Part shown: positions 16,260-32,486 of the stretch, piece after piece
Layout: the number at the start of each line of letters is the position of its first letter
Position numbering within the stretch: the stretch's first letter is position 1
Assembly (NCBI RefSeq): GCF_013299175.1
Contig: NZ_JAAFKF010000026.1
Span: 1-40,849 of the forward strand
DNA from: Sphaerotilus sp.
Lineage (GTDB): Bacteria > Pseudomonadota > Gammaproteobacteria > Burkholderiales > Burkholderiaceae_C
Length of the DNA: 40,849 nucleotides
Direction: 5' to 3'
Position numbers and translations under genes: made by a program
The notes under the pieces: generated by a model
Told to the model about the DNA's origin: nothing
The model's database searches: none
Seen by the model: only the letters and a program-made list of their open reading frames with translations

Positions 16260-17362
16260 TGGATGCTGGCGGCGAGCTGGAAGATCGGCAGGTACATCAG
16301 CACGACGATCCCCCCGATCACGAGTCCGATGACCAGCATCACGACCGGCTCGATCAGGCGCCCGGCGCGTTCGAGCTGGCGCTCCAGGTGGTGTTCATGC
16401 ACGTCGGCCAGCCGGTCGAGCGCGAGGTCGAGTGCGCCGGTCTGCTCGGCCACGCGCAGCACCTGCAGCCCCAGCCGGTCGAGCAGGCCGAATTCGAACA
16501 GGCTGGCGGCCAGCGGCGCGCCGTCCGTGGCCGCCCGGATCGCGCGGTCCAGCCGCCCCCGGTCAGCCGGCACCAGCAGCTCGCGGCTCATCGTCAGCGC
16601 CCGCAAGGCCGGAATGCCCGAGCGCACCAGCATCGCCGCCGTCCGCGTGGTCTGGCCGAGTCCGTAGAGGCGCACCAGGCGGGTGAGTCCGGGCAGGCGG
16701 GTGGCCAGACGGGTCCATTGTTCGGTCAGCGTGCCGGCCCGGCTGGCGCGCACGGTGGCGAGCGTGCCGACCACCACCACGGCAGCCAGCGTCAGCCACA
16801 CCAGTGGCTGGTGGGCATACAGCGCCTTGCCGAGCCAGATCAACGCGAGCGACAGGCCCGGCAGCGCCTGCTGGCTGTTGTCGAGCACCAGGGCGAACCG
16901 CGGCACGACATAGGCCAGCAGAAACAGCACCACCGCCCCCGCCACCACGATCAGCAGCGCCGGATACACCAGCGCCGACACCAGCTTGCTGCGCATCTGG
17001 CGCAGGCGGGTGGCGTTGGTGGCGAACCGCAGCAGGCTCTCGTCCAGATCGCCCGTGACCTCGCTGGCCTTCACGCAGGCCAGCAGCCCGGGGCTGAACC
17101 GCCCGCTGGCCGCCATCGCTGCCGCCAGTGCCTCGCCCGACTCCAGCCGCAGCACCAGCGTGGCCAGCACCGTGGCCGCTGCCCCCGTTGCCTGTTCGCG
17201 GAAGGTCTCCAGCGCATCCATCACGCCCAGCCCTGAACGCAGCATCAAGCTCAGGTCGCGGGCGAATTGCTCCTCGTCCAGCGACCCACCAGGGCGGGCA
17301 TCCGGCCGGCCCGCCACCGCGGTCTGGCGGCGCTGGCGCGGTGTCGTGTGCGAAGCCACCAT
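16256..17362 (-). CDS. gspF: Type II secretion inner-membrane platform protein GspF
   Basis: The product is 368 aa from the ATG at 17362, with GGTGA five bases upstream; a GTG at 17371 overlapping the gspG stop would add three residues. Two cytoplasmic GspF repeats are visible, at about 30-150 (FARDLSLMLRSGLGVMDALE) and 230-350 (TRTAAMLVRSGIPALRALTM). Each is followed by membrane helices (LIVVAGAVVLFLLAYVV and VVMLVIGLVIGGIVVLMYL). The first repeat begins closer to the N-terminus than in typical 400-aa GspF. It anchors the ATPase and pseudopilins. Confidence 0.93.
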   Translation of the reverse strand: MVASHTTPRQRRQTAVAGRPDARPGGSLDEEQFARDLSLMLRSGLGVMDALETFREQATGAAATVLATLVLRLESGEALAAAMAASGRFSPGLLACVKASEVTGDLDESLLRFATNATRLRQMRSKLVSALVYPALLIVVAGAVVLFLLAYVVPRFALVLDNSQQALPGLSLALIWLGKALYAHQPLVWLTLAAVVVVGTLATVRASRAGTLTEQWTRLATRLPGLTRLVRLYGLGQTTRTAAMLVRSGIPALRALTMSRELLVPADRGRLDRAIRAATDGAPLAASLFEFGLLDRLGLQVLRVAEQTGALDLALDRLADVHEHHLERQLERAGRLIEPVVMLVIGLVIGGIVVLMYLPIFQLAASIQ

Positions 17363-17367
17363 GCGCG

Positions 17368-17805
17368 TCACCAGGAGGTCACGTCAGCGGCTTCGCCCTG
17401 TCCGCCAGGCTGGCCGTCTGACCCGGTGCTCGACAGGTCAAAGTCGCCGTGCTGACCCGGTGCCTGGTAGAGATACGCACGGCCCCACGGATCGGCTGGG
17501 ATGTCGCGCTTCAGATACGGGCCTTGCCATTTGCCCGCCCATGCCCCGGCTGGCATGGCGCGCAGTGCAACCAGTCCCTGCTCGGTCGTCGGGTATTGAC
17601 CCACGTCCAGCCGGTATTGATCGAGGGCTTGAGAAAACGCCTCGATTTGCGCTTTTGCCACTTTGGAATTGCTTTTGCCGAGTTGGGAAAAATACTGCGG
17701 TGCCACGATGCTGGCCAGTAAACCGATGATGACCATCACCACCAGCAGCTCCAGCAGCGTGAATCCCCTGGCAGTGCGTTGCACGCGAGACTGTGGGCCG
17801 GACAT
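17368..17805 (-). CDS. gspG: Major pseudopilin GspG, first gene of the secretion operon
   Basis: The product is 145 aa from an ATG at 17805 with AAGGAG six bases upstream. The prepilin motif RGFTLLELLVVMVIIGLLAS has a short basic leader and Glu5. Core segments ALDQYRLDVGQYPTTEQGL and KRDIPADPWGRAYLYQAPGQ, and the ending DFDLSSTGSDGQPGGQG, match classical GspG including the calcium-site loop region. It is the best-conserved pseudopilin in the operon and probably the major subunit. Downstream genes overlap or nearly abut, so one long transcript is likely. Confidence 0.95.
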   Translation of the reverse strand: MSGPQSRVQRTARGFTLLELLVVMVIIGLLASIVAPQYFSQLGKSNSKVAKAQIEAFSQALDQYRLDVGQYPTTEQGLVALRAMPAGAWAGKWQGPYLKRDIPADPWGRAYLYQAPGQHGDFDLSSTGSDGQPGGQGEAADVTSW

Positions 17806-17991
17806 GCATAACTCCTTGTCGCATTTGCTTTTCTTAACTTCTTATTACCCGTGAATATGACACGCACTGACGCCATGAGAAACCCCTTGGAGCCAGTGGC
17901 TGCGGGTTTTACCTTGGTACTGGAGTGGTTTTTTTGAACACCTGCGGATCCGTTATTGAAAATTCAAAAAATAATGAAAAAAACAATGCCG
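17806..17991. other. Intergenic leader of the secretion operon with weak dyad
   Basis: There is no gene in this stretch, which is AT-richer than its surroundings. A nested dyad is visible: AAACCC (17880-17885) pairs with GGGTTT (17904-17909), and AGCCA (17891-17895) with TGGCT (17897-17901). It could fold in the minus-strand leader. No convincing -35/-10 pair was found. Confidence 0.35.
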
Positions 17992-18022
17992 CAAAAACAA
18001 AAAGCCGTGCGGAGCACGGCTT
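17992..18022 (-). terminator. Rho-independent terminator of the glycogen operon
   Basis: On the minus strand, stem AAGCCGTGC (18022-18014) pairs perfectly with GCACGGCTT (18010-18002) around a TCC loop. It is followed directly by a run of T with one G interruption (down to 17993). It lies about 25 bases after the glgP stop and separates the operon from gspG. Confidence 0.9.
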
Positions 18023-18046
18023 GGGCGGGCAAGGGCAGTACCAGGG

Positions 18047-20524
<2,478 letters not shown>

Positions 20525-20528
20525 GGTC

Positions 20529-20565
20529 GGATCGGAATCGAAATCAGAATCGGGATCAAGAATCA
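20529..20565. repeat. Degenerate hexamer repeat between glgA and glgP
   Basis: Five in-phase hexamers of pattern RRATCR (GGATCG, GAATCG, AAATCA, GAATCG, GGATCA) and a trailing AGAATCA fill the junction and run into the glgA stop codon. They occupy the place where a ribosome site for glgP would be expected. Confidence 0.7.
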
Positions 20566-22026
20566 GGCAACGGCGTGGTACAGCGCCTCGTACTGGGCGG
20601 CTGCAGCGTCCCAGTCGAAGGACTGCCGCATCGCCCGGTCGCGCACCAAGGCCCAGTCGGCCGGGCGGCGGTGCAAGGCCAGGGCGCGGGCGGCGGCGGC
20701 TTGCAGCGCGTCGGCGGTGAAGGCGTCGAAGACGAAGCCGGTGGCGGTGGTGTCGAGGGTGTCGAGCTGCGTGTCCGCGACGGTGTCGGCCAGACCGCCC
20801 ACGCGGCGCACGATGGGCAGCGTCCCATAGGCCAGCCCGTAGAGCTGCGTCAGGCCGCACGGCTCGAAGCGCGAGGGCACGAGGATGGCGTCGCTGCCGG
20901 CGATGAGGCGGTGCGCGAACGGCTCGTCATAGCCCAGGCGGACGGCGATCGACGCGGGCTGCGCGGCGGCGGCGTCGCGGAAGGCGGCTTCCATCCAGGC
21001 ATCGCCGCTGCCGAGCATGGCGAATTGCCAGCCCTGCGCGACCAATCCCGGCAGCGCCTGCAGGACGAGGTGCAAGCCCTTCTGCTCCGTCAGGCGGCTG
21101 ACGATGCAGACGATGGGCCGCGCCGGATCGACCGCCAGCCCCAGCGACTGCTGCAGCGCGGCCTTGCACACGGCCTTGCCCGAGAGGTCATCGCGGTCGT
21201 AGCAGGCCGGCAGCAGCGCATCGACCGCCGGACTCCACACCGCGCCATCGACCCCGTTGAGGATGCCCGACAGGTCCGCCGCCCGCGTGCGCAGCAGGCC
21301 GTCTAGTCCGCAGCCCTGCTCCGCGCCCTGGATCTCGCGGGCGTAGGTGGGGCTGACGGTGGTGAGGCGGTCGGCGTGGTAGAGACCGCCCTTCATGAAA
21401 CTGAGCTGACCGTGGAACTCGACCCCCTCGACCCCCCAGAACTGCGCCGGCAGGCCCAGATCGGGGAAATGGTGGGCGGCAAAACAGCCTTGGTACGCCA
21501 GGTTGTGGACCGTGAACACGCTGCCGGCCAGGTGCTGGTGGCGGGCCTGCTGGGCGGCGCGCAGGTAGACCGGCGCCAGTCCGGCGTGCCAGTCGTGGGC
21601 GTGCAGGACAGCGGGGCTCCAGTACGGGTCCATGCCCTGCGCGAGTTCCGCCGCCACCCAGCCCAGCAGGCCGAAGCGGAGGTGGTTGTCGCCATACGCT
21701 TGCTGCTGGGCATCGGCGTAGGGGCCACCCGGCCGGGCGTAGAACCCCGGCGCGTCGATCACGTAGGCATCGACATCCGCCGCCGGCAGCCGCCCGAACA
21801 GCAGCCGCGCCCGGCCCGCCCCCCAGGACAGCCCCGCAGGCGGATACAGATCGCAGACGACGACAGTGCTCTCCAGCCCGGCCAGGATGGCGCCAAAACC
21901 GGGCAGCAGCACCCGGACCTCGTGGCCCCGCGCCCGCAGTGCCGGTGGCAGCGCCCCGGCGACATCGGCCAGCCCGCCCGTCTTGAGCAGCGGGAAGATT
22001 TCGGCACAGACTTGAAGAACACGCAT
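20563..22026 (-). CDS. glgA: Glycogen synthase (ADP-glucose type, GT5)
   Basis: The product is 487 aa. The N-terminus [20 protein letters not shown] carries the ADP-glucose-binding KTGGL (Lys15). Further signatures are [31 protein letters not shown] and, in the second Rossmann domain, [20 protein letters not shown] with the conserved Glu near 380. It extends alpha-1,4-glucan chains from ADP-glucose supplied by GlgC. The gene starts 15 bases after glgC stops, with only a weak GAGA ribosome site. Confidence 0.96.
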   Translation of the reverse strand: MRVLQVCAEIFPLLKTGGLADVAGALPPALRARGHEVRVLLPGFGAILAGLESTVVVCDLYPPAGLSWGAGRARLLFGRLPAADVDAYVIDAPGFYARPGGPYADAQQQAYGDNHLRFGLLGWVAAELAQGMDPYWSPAVLHAHDWHAGLAPVYLRAAQQARHQHLAGSVFTVHNLAYQGCFAAHHFPDLGLPAQFWGVEGVEFHGQLSFMKGGLYHADRLTTVSPTYAREIQGAEQGCGLDGLLRTRAADLSGILNGVDGAVWSPAVDALLPACYDRDDLSGKAVCKAALQQSLGLAVDPARPIVCIVSRLTEQKGLHLVLQALPGLVAQGWQFAMLGSGDAWMEAAFRDAAAAQPASIAVRLGYDEPFAHRLIAGSDAILVPSRFEPCGLTQLYGLAYGTLPIVRRVGGLADTVADTQLDTLDTTATGFVFDAFTADALQAAAARALALHRRPADWALVRDRAMRQSFDWDAAAAQYEALYHAVA

Positions 22027-22041
22027 CGTCTCGATTCCCGG

Positions 22042-23316
22042 TCAGGGTTGCAGGTCGGCCAGCATCTTGCGCGTGACCAGCACGACGCCGTTCTCGGTGC
22101 GGAAAAACCGCTGCGCATCCAGCACCGGGTCTTCGCCGATCACCAGCCCGTCCGGCACCTTGCAGCGCCGATCGACCACCACCTTGCTCAGGCGGCAGCC
22201 GCGGCCGATCTGCACGTCCGGCAGCACCACGGCTTCATTGATCTCGCTGTACGAACGCACCAGCACGTTCGAGAACAACACCGAGTTGCGCACCGTTGCG
22301 CCAGAAACGATGCAACCGCCGGAAACCAGGCTGTTGATCGCCTGCCCCGTGCGGCCGGCTTCCTCATGCACGAACTTGGCGGGCGGGAGCTGTTCCTGGT
22401 AGGTCCAGATCGGCCAGTCCTTGTCGTACATGTTGAGTTCGGGCGTGGTCGTGGCCAGATCGAGATTGGCTGCCCAGTAGGCATCGACCGTGCCGACATC
22501 GCGCCAGTACGCCCGCGAGTACGGCGGCTCGGCCACCGCCGACATCGAGAACGGATGCGCCAGCGCCTGCTGCTCCGACACGGCGCGCGGGATCAGGTTC
22601 TTGCCGAAGTCGTGCTCGGAGTTCGGGTCGTTGGCGTCGTCTTCCAGCAGCTTGTAGAGGTAGTCGGCCGTGAAGACATAGATGCCCATGCTGGCGAGCG
22701 ACACGTCCGGGTTGCCCGGCATCGGCGGCGGATCGGACGGCTTCTCGACGAACTCGATGATCGAGCGGTGTTCGTCGATCGCCATCACGCCGAAGCCCTT
22801 GGCCTCTTCGCGCGACACCTCGATGCAGCCGACCGTGACCCCGCGACCGCTGGCGGCATGGTCGGCCAGCATGATCGAGTAGTCCATCTTGTAGATGTGG
22901 TCGCCCGCCAGCACGACGATGTAATCGGGCGGGGTCGAGTTGCGGATGATGTCCAGGTTCTGGTAGATGGCGTCGGCCGTGCCGCGGTACCAGTGTTCTT
23001 CGGTCAGGCGCTGCTGGGCGGGCAGCAGATCGACGAACTCGCCCATCTCGTTGCGCAGGAAGCTCCAGCCGCGCTGCAGGTGGCGCAGCAGCGAGTGGGA
23101 CTTGTACTGCGTGATGACGCCAATGCGGCGCATCCCGGAGTTCATGCAGTTCGACAGCGCGAAGTCGATGATGCGGAACTTGCCGCCGAAGTGGACGGCG
23201 GGCTTGGCGCGGCGGTCGGTCAAGTCCTTCAGACGCGATCCGCGCCCGCCGGCCAGGACGAGGGCGAGGGTGCGGCGGGTGAGCGTGCGGCTGGCGGCCA
23301 GTGGGGTGGTGTCCAT
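22042..23316 (-). CDS. glgC: Glucose-1-phosphate adenylyltransferase
   Basis: The product is 424 aa from an ATG preceded by AGGAGA at 8 bases. The nucleotide-binding start is [20 protein letters not shown]. It is followed by the allosteric/catalytic region [20 protein letters not shown], the GTADAIYQN segment, and a left-handed beta-helix C-terminal domain ([20 protein letters not shown]). It makes ADP-glucose, the committed step of bacterial glycogen synthesis, and is usually controlled by glycolytic intermediates. It sits between pgm and glgA in pathway order. Confidence 0.97.
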   Translation of the reverse strand: MDTTPLAASRTLTRRTLALVLAGGRGSRLKDLTDRRAKPAVHFGGKFRIIDFALSNCMNSGMRRIGVITQYKSHSLLRHLQRGWSFLRNEMGEFVDLLPAQQRLTEEHWYRGTADAIYQNLDIIRNSTPPDYIVVLAGDHIYKMDYSIMLADHAASGRGVTVGCIEVSREEAKGFGVMAIDEHRSIIEFVEKPSDPPPMPGNPDVSLASMGIYVFTADYLYKLLEDDANDPNSEHDFGKNLIPRAVSEQQALAHPFSMSAVAEPPYSRAYWRDVGTVDAYWAANLDLATTTPELNMYDKDWPIWTYQEQLPPAKFVHEEAGRTGQAINSLVSGGCIVSGATVRNSVLFSNVLVRSYSEINEAVVLPDVQIGRGCRLSKVVVDRRCKVPDGLVIGEDPVLDAQRFFRTENGVVLVTRKMLADLQP

Positions 23317-23386
23317 GAAAGATGTCTCCTGTTGTTGGTGGCGGTCGGCAAAAATCGGCAGAGTCGGGCCGGTGGGAAACAATACC

Positions 23387-27181
<3,795 letters not shown>

Positions 27182-27182
<1 letters not shown>

Positions 27183-29494
27183 CAATCGCACACCAGCATC
27201 AGCGTGGCCAGCGGCGGCAGCGTGACCGTGATCGACTGCTCCTGCCCGTGCCACGCGATCGGCTCGCTGTGCATCAGGCCGTTGCCCACGCCCGAGCCGC
27301 CGTAGACGCTCAGGTCGGTGTTGATCAGCTCGCGCCAGACACCCGCAGTCGGCACGCCGATGCGCCAGCCGCGGTGGACCACCGGCGTCAGGCTGCTGAT
27401 GACCACGACGCGCTGCCCGTTGGCCGCCCGGCGCTCGAACACCAGCACCGAATGTTCGGCATCGCTGTGGTTGATCCACGCGAACCCGTCGGCGCTGACA
27501 TCGCGCTGGTGCAGCGCAGGGTAGTGGCGCAGCACGGCGTTGAGGTCGCGCACCAGCCGCTGCACGCCGCTGTGCAGGGGCCGCTCCAGCAGGTGCCACG
27601 GCAGGCTGGCGTCGGCGTTCCACTCGGTGTTCTGGCCGAACTCGCAGCCCATGAACAGCAGCTTCTTGCCGGGGTGTCCCCACATGAAGCCGTAGTAGGC
27701 ACGCAGGTTGGCGAACTTCTGCCACTCGTCGCCGGGCATCTTCTGCAGCAGCGATCCCTTGCCATGCACCACCTCGTCGTGCGAGAGCGGCAGCAGGAAG
27801 TTCTCGCTGAACGCGTACATCAGCGAGAAGCGGATCTGGTCGTGGTGGTACTTGCGGTACAGCGGATCACACGCGAAGTAGCTCAGCGTGTCGTTCATCC
27901 AGCCCATGTTCCACTTGAAATGGAAACCCAGGCCACCGGACTGCAGATCCGGCGACGGCGGGCGCGTCACCATCGGGAAGGCGGTCGATTCCTCGGCCAC
28001 GGTCATCGCTTCAGGGCGCTGGGTGCCGACGATGTGGTTCACGCGGCGCAGGAACTCGATGGCTTCGAGGTTCTCGCGCCCGCCGTCCTTGTTCGGAATC
28101 CACTCGCCGTGCTTGCGGCTGTAGTCGCGGTACAGCATCGAGGCCACCGCGTCCACGCGCAGCCCGTCGATGCCGAACCGCTCGATCCAGTACAGCGCGT
28201 TGCCCACGAGGTAGTTGCGCACCTCCGCCCGGCCGAAGTTGTAGATCAGCGTGTTCCAGTCCTGGTGGAAGCCTTCGCGCGGATCGGCGTGTTCGTACAG
28301 GTGCGTGCCGTCGAAGTTCGCCAGACCGAAGGCATCGGTCGGGAAATGCGCCGGCACCCAGTCGAGGATCACGCCCAGCCCGGCCTCGTGCGCGGCATCG
28401 ACGAAGGCGCGGAAATCCCACGGCGTGCCGAAGCGCGAGGTCGGCGCGTACAGGCCCGTCGGCTGGTAGCCCCAGGAGCCGTCGAACGGGTGTTCGTGGA
28501 TCGGCAGCAGCTCGATGTGCGTGAAGCCCATGTCGCGCACGTAGGGGACCAACTGTTCGGCGAGTTCGCGGTAGGTCAGCCACTCGGTGCCGCCCGTGCC
28601 CTGGCCATCGTCCTTGCGCTTCCAGGAGCCGAGGTGGACTTCGTAGACCGAGATGGGCGCATCCAGGGCATTGGCCCGCTGGCGCTGTTCGCTGATGGCC
28701 ACGCCGGGGAGCAGGCGCTGCACGACCGAAGCGGTCTGCGGCCGGATTTCGGCGCGGAAGGCGAAGGGATCGGCCTTGGAATGCACCGCGCCGTCGGCCC
28801 CGAGCATCTCGAACTTGTAGAGATCGCCCTCGCCCACCTGCGGCACGAAGACTTCCCACACGCCGCATTCGTGCCGCAGCCGCATCATGTGGCGGCGGCC
28901 GTCCCACTGGTTGAAGTTGCCGACCACCGACACCCGCCGCGCACTCGGCGCCCAGACGGCGAAGCGCGTGCCGGCCACGCCGTCCACGGTGTTCAGGTGC
29001 GCGCCGAGCCACTCGTAGGGGCGGTGGTGCGTGCCTTCGGCGAGGAGGTAGATGTCGGCTTCGGTGATGAGCGCAGGGAAGCGGTAGGGGTCTTCCAGCT
29101 CGGTGGTGTGCGCGGGCTGGCCGTCATGGGCGCGCCATTGCACCCGCAGGCGGTAGGCAAAGGGATTGCGCCGGCGCGGGATGGCCCCGGTGAACAGATC
29201 ACTGCCGTCCTGCCGCGTCAGCTCGCACAGGCAGCGGTCCAGCACATCGAGCAGCTCCACCCGCTCCGCCATCGGCAACAGCGCCCGCGCCACCAGCGCC
29301 GTGCCGGTGTGGTGCATCCCGAGCACGGCGAACGGATCGCCATGGTCGGCGCGCATCAACGCCGCCAGCGTGTCGGCATCGACGCGGCCAATGTCCGGGG
29401 GCGCCTGGAACCCAGCGGGGGTGGACGCCTTGGCGACGGCCTTGCGGGCGGGCGACTTGGCGGCGGTGGTCTTGGGTGTGGTCTTGCTCGGCAT
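27182..29494 (-). CDS. glgB: 1,4-alpha-glucan branching enzyme GlgB
   Basis: The product is 770 aa, with the long N1 plus CBM48 arrangement. Catalytic features of GH13_9 are present: [20 protein letters not shown], nucleophile [20 protein letters not shown], acid [10 protein letters not shown] and [14 protein letters not shown]. The first 25 residues are an extra Lys/Ala/Thr/Pro-rich extension ([20 protein letters not shown]) resembling histone H1-like tails; it is absent from E. coli GlgB. It introduces alpha-1,6 branches. It starts three bases after the upstream gene stops. Confidence 0.97.
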
Positions 29495-29497
29495 GGT

Positions 29498-31210
29498 TCA
29501 GTGCTCGTGGCTGGACGACTGCAGACACAGTGCGCCGAAGGGGGACAGGGTGATCCGCGCGGTGTCCGTGTCGAGACGGGCGCCGGTCAGCGGAGCGTGG
29601 GGGGCAATGCAGGCACCGTGCCAGCCGTCGGGCACCGGGAGCGTGGCGGCGGTGGCACTGAAATTGAATGCGAACAGCAGCCGTTCGGCGCCAGGCTCGT
29701 CCGGCAAGCGGCGCTCGAACACAAGCACGTCGTCGGCGTCCGTGTCCAGGAAGCGCAGCGCGCCCGCCCGGACCACCGCCGACCCCCGGCGCCACGCCAG
29801 CAGCGCACGGGTGGCGTGCAGCAGCGAATCCGCATCGGCCTCCTGCACATCGACCGCCAGCGCCCGCTGCGCCGCCGACACCGGCAGCCACGGCTCGACC
29901 GGCGAAAACCCGCCCTGCGCATCGGCAGCCACCCACGGCATCGGCGTGCGGCAACCGTCGCGGCCCTTGAATTCCGGCCAGAACGCCATGCCGTAGGGAT
30001 CTTGCAGCCGCTCGAAGGGCACGTCCGCTTCCGGCAGGCCCAGCTCTTCGCCCTGGTACAGACACACGCTGCCCCGCAGGCTGAGCAGCATGGACAGCAG
30101 CATCCGGGCCTGCCGTGGGTCTGCCTGTCCGTCCACCGACCAGCGCGTGGCAATGCGCGGCACGTCGTGGTTGGACAGCGCCCAGCAGCCCCAGCCGCCG
30201 GTGCGGGCGATCTCCTGCTCCAGTGCCTCGACTTCGCCGCGCAGGTGGGCGGGCGAGCTGCGGCTGGTCAGCAGGCTGAAGCTGTAGGCCATGTGCAGGC
30301 GTTTGCCGGCCTCGGTGTAGTCGGCCATGATCGGCGGGGCGTGTTCGTCGCCGACTTCGCCGATGCTGGCCGCGCCAAATGCGTCGAGCACGCCACGCAG
30401 CCGCTCCAGGAACACGAGGTTCTCGGGCTGGCTCTTGTCGAAGAGGTGGCGCTGCATCGCATACGGGTTGTCGGCGCGCACGGTGCTCACGTCGCCACCG
30501 TCGGCCGCCGGGTTGTCGCGCAGCAGAGCGTCATGCACCTGGTGGTTGCAGGCGTCGAAGCGGAAGCCGTCCACGCCCTTCTCGCACCAGAACCGCACCT
30601 CCCCCAGCACGGCGTCCTGCACGGCGGGGTTGTGGAAGTTCAGGTCGGGCTGCGAGGTGAGGAAGCTATGGAGGTAGTACTGCCGGCGCCGCGTGTCCCA
30701 CTGCCAGGCCGAGCCGCCGAAGACGCTGAGCCAGTTGTTGGGGGGCGTGCCGTCCGGCTTCGCATCGGACCAGACGTACCAGTCGTGTTTCGGGTTGTCG
30801 CGGCTGAGGCGGCTTTCCTGGAACCAGGCGTGCTGGTCGGAGGTGTGGGACAGCACCTGGTCGATCATCACGCGCAGGCCCAGTTGGTGGGCGCGGGCCA
30901 GCAGCGCATCGAAATCCGCCAGCGTGCCGAACAGCGGATCGACATCGCGGTAGTCCGACACGTCGTAGCCGAAGTCCTTCATCGGACTCTTGAAAAACGG
31001 CGAGATCCAGATGGCGTCCACACCGAGCGCAGCGACGTGGTCGAGCCGGTCGGTGATGCCGGGCAGGTCGCCGACACCGTCGGCGTTGCTGTCCTGGAAA
31101 CTGCGGGGGTAGATCTGGTAGATGACGGCGCCGCGCCACCAGTCAAGCGGTGGCGTGGCTGGTGTGGACGGCGGTACGGCAGGTGTCATTTTTTCCATCA
31201 TGCACACCAT
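29498..31210 (-). CDS. GH13 alpha-glucosidase family protein heading the glycogen operon
   Basis: About 570 aa; the start is uncertain. ATGs at 31210, 31201, 31198 and 31189 and a GTG at 31228 are all in frame, and homology starts at WWRGAVIYQIYPRSFQDSN. Catalytic GH13 residues are in GVDGFRFDACNHQ (nucleophile), ASIGEVGDEHA (acid) and ALSNHDVPRIATRW (stabiliser). MPWVAADAQGGFS resembles oligo-1,6-glucosidase and GH13_23 alpha-glucosidases. No signal peptide is seen, so it is probably cytoplasmic, trimming maltodextrins produced by GlgX and GlgP. Trehalose synthase and sucrose-type enzymes are related alternatives. Confidence 0.85.
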   Translation of the reverse strand: MVCMMEKMTPAVPPSTPATPPLDWWRGAVIYQIYPRSFQDSNADGVGDLPGITDRLDHVAALGVDAIWISPFFKSPMKDFGYDVSDYRDVDPLFGTLADFDALLARAHQLGLRVMIDQVLSHTSDQHAWFQESRLSRDNPKHDWYVWSDAKPDGTPPNNWLSVFGGSAWQWDTRRRQYYLHSFLTSQPDLNFHNPAVQDAVLGEVRFWCEKGVDGFRFDACNHQVHDALLRDNPAADGGDVSTVRADNPYAMQRHLFDKSQPENLVFLERLRGVLDAFGAASIGEVGDEHAPPIMADYTEAGKRLHMAYSFSLLTSRSSPAHLRGEVEALEQEIARTGGWGCWALSNHDVPRIATRWSVDGQADPRQARMLLSMLLSLRGSVCLYQGEELGLPEADVPFERLQDPYGMAFWPEFKGRDGCRTPMPWVAADAQGGFSPVEPWLPVSAAQRALAVDVQEADADSLLHATRALLAWRRGSAVVRAGALRFLDTDADDVLVFERRLPDEPGAERLLFAFNFSATAATLPVPDGWHGACIAPHAPLTGARLDTDTARITLSPFGALCLQSSSHEH

Positions 31211-31318
31211 CTTGCCATGTAACTTCACCGAAACCCATCGGCGCAGCCCCCTGTCTTTGACGGCATCCGGTGCGCGTGGCGGCGTTCAAGTTCAGGGTGT
31301 TTTGGTCGATGTCCTGCC

Positions 31319-32476
31319 ATGGCAGCGAACCGTCCAGACCCCGCGTGGCATTTTTCCGTCCTGTGCGGACGCCCAGGATTCGAGATCCTGCGTCCACGCT
31401 GGCAGGCTCTGGTCGATCGCCTGCCGCGCAGCACCTATCTGCAGCAACCGGGCTGGATCGGCAGCTACCTGGACACACTGGCTGGACAGCAGGAGACACT
31501 GCACTTCGTCACTGCAAGCCGTGGCGGCGTGCTCGGTGGCGTGCTGGTGTTGTCGCAGCCCACAGGACTGCGCCGCTGGCTGGCACCGGAGTTGCGGATG
31601 GTGTCCGGAGAGCACATGGTGCTGGCCGATCTGGTGGCCGATGCGCAGGAGACCACGCTGTGGCCGTCGATGCTGGACTGGCTGGGGCGACAGCGGGCGC
31701 TGGGCTGGGCCGTGATGCGGCTACCGGCCGTGTGCGCCGGCTCGGTGCTCGGGCAAGCCCTGCAGGCGCCGCTGCCACAGGGCTGCCAGCGCGTTCCCCG
31801 CACCCACTCGGCCTGGCTCGATTGCAGCCGGGATGCGGACCATGCGCTGGCGGATGTGTCGAAATCCTTCCGCCAGAACCTCAACCGCCTCCAGCGCCGC
31901 GCCCACGCCATGGGCACGCTCTGCGACCAGGTGGCCACCCAGCCCGGCGAGCTGGAGCCGGCGCTGGAGCAGCTCCTCCGCGTCGAGTCATCCGGCTGGA
32001 AAAAAGAGCAAGGCACGGCGATCGCGCTGGACCCAGCCCTCGTCGCGTTCTACCACCGGCTGGTGCGGGTGTTCGGCGCCCAGGGAAGCTGTCGCATCTA
32101 CCTGCTGACGCTCGACGACACGGTGATCGCGGCCCAGTTCGGGTTGGTCAGTGACCGGCAGTTGAACTTGCTCAAGATCGGCTACGGCCAGGCACACGCC
32201 AGCATCGCCCCCGGCCACCTGCTCATGCGCCACACCATCGATCGGGTGTGTGTCGATCCGGCGCTCGACCGGCTGAGCTTTGTCACCCATCCGGCCTGGT
32301 CGCATCTCTGGAAACCACGGCTCACACCGGTCGAGAGCGTCCATCTGTTTGCGCCGACGCTGACGGGTCGGCTGGCTCAGGCGGCGTCGGGCTGGGTGCA
32401 GGCGCGGCGCTTGCGCGGAGCGGGCCTGGGTGACACACCGGCCGGCCACCGCGTGCCCGGCTTGGCGCAAGCCTGA
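31319..32476 (+). CDS. CelD/BcsL-type GNAT acyltransferase
   Basis: The product is 385 aa. Two GNAT-like halves are suggested. The first runs LRPRWQALVDRLPRSTYLQQ to VLGGVLVLSQ. The second has the Acetyltransf_6 pattern SKSFRQNLNRLQRRAHAMG, ESSGWKKEQGTAIALDP, FYHRLVRVFGAQGSCRIYLL, and the IAAQFGLVSDRQLNLLKIGY strand pair. Members of this family occur in cellulose, capsule and other exopolysaccharide loci, where they are thought to acylate sugars or polymer. It is transcribed away from the glycogen operon. The upstream 108-base region shows no clear promoter and the ribosome site is weak. Confidence 0.75.
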   Translation: MAANRPDPAWHFSVLCGRPGFEILRPRWQALVDRLPRSTYLQQPGWIGSYLDTLAGQQETLHFVTASRGGVLGGVLVLSQPTGLRRWLAPELRMVSGEHMVLADLVADAQETTLWPSMLDWLGRQRALGWAVMRLPAVCAGSVLGQALQAPLPQGCQRVPRTHSAWLDCSRDADHALADVSKSFRQNLNRLQRRAHAMGTLCDQVATQPGELEPALEQLLRVESSGWKKEQGTAIALDPALVAFYHRLVRVFGAQGSCRIYLLTLDDTVIAAQFGLVSDRQLNLLKIGYGQAHASIAPGHLLMRHTIDRVCVDPALDRLSFVTHPAWSHLWKPRLTPVESVHLFAPTLTGRLAQAASGWVQARRLRGAGLGDTPAGHRVPGLAQA

Positions 32477-32486
32477 TCGCCTGCAG

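Noticed and set aside
13941..16667. A 908-codon plus-strand frame opposite gspE
   Set aside because: Low-complexity Ser/Arg/Ala composition; the minus strand carries convincing secretion genes across the whole stretch.
8373..17805. The secretion operon as a type IV pilus locus
   Set aside because: There is no PilT-like retraction ATPase, no long major pilin and no prepilin peptidase, and the first gene is a classical GspG.
17880..17909. Nested dyad as an intrinsic terminator
   Set aside because: There is no upstream plus-strand gene, the T-run is only four bases, and the minus strand has no T-run at all.
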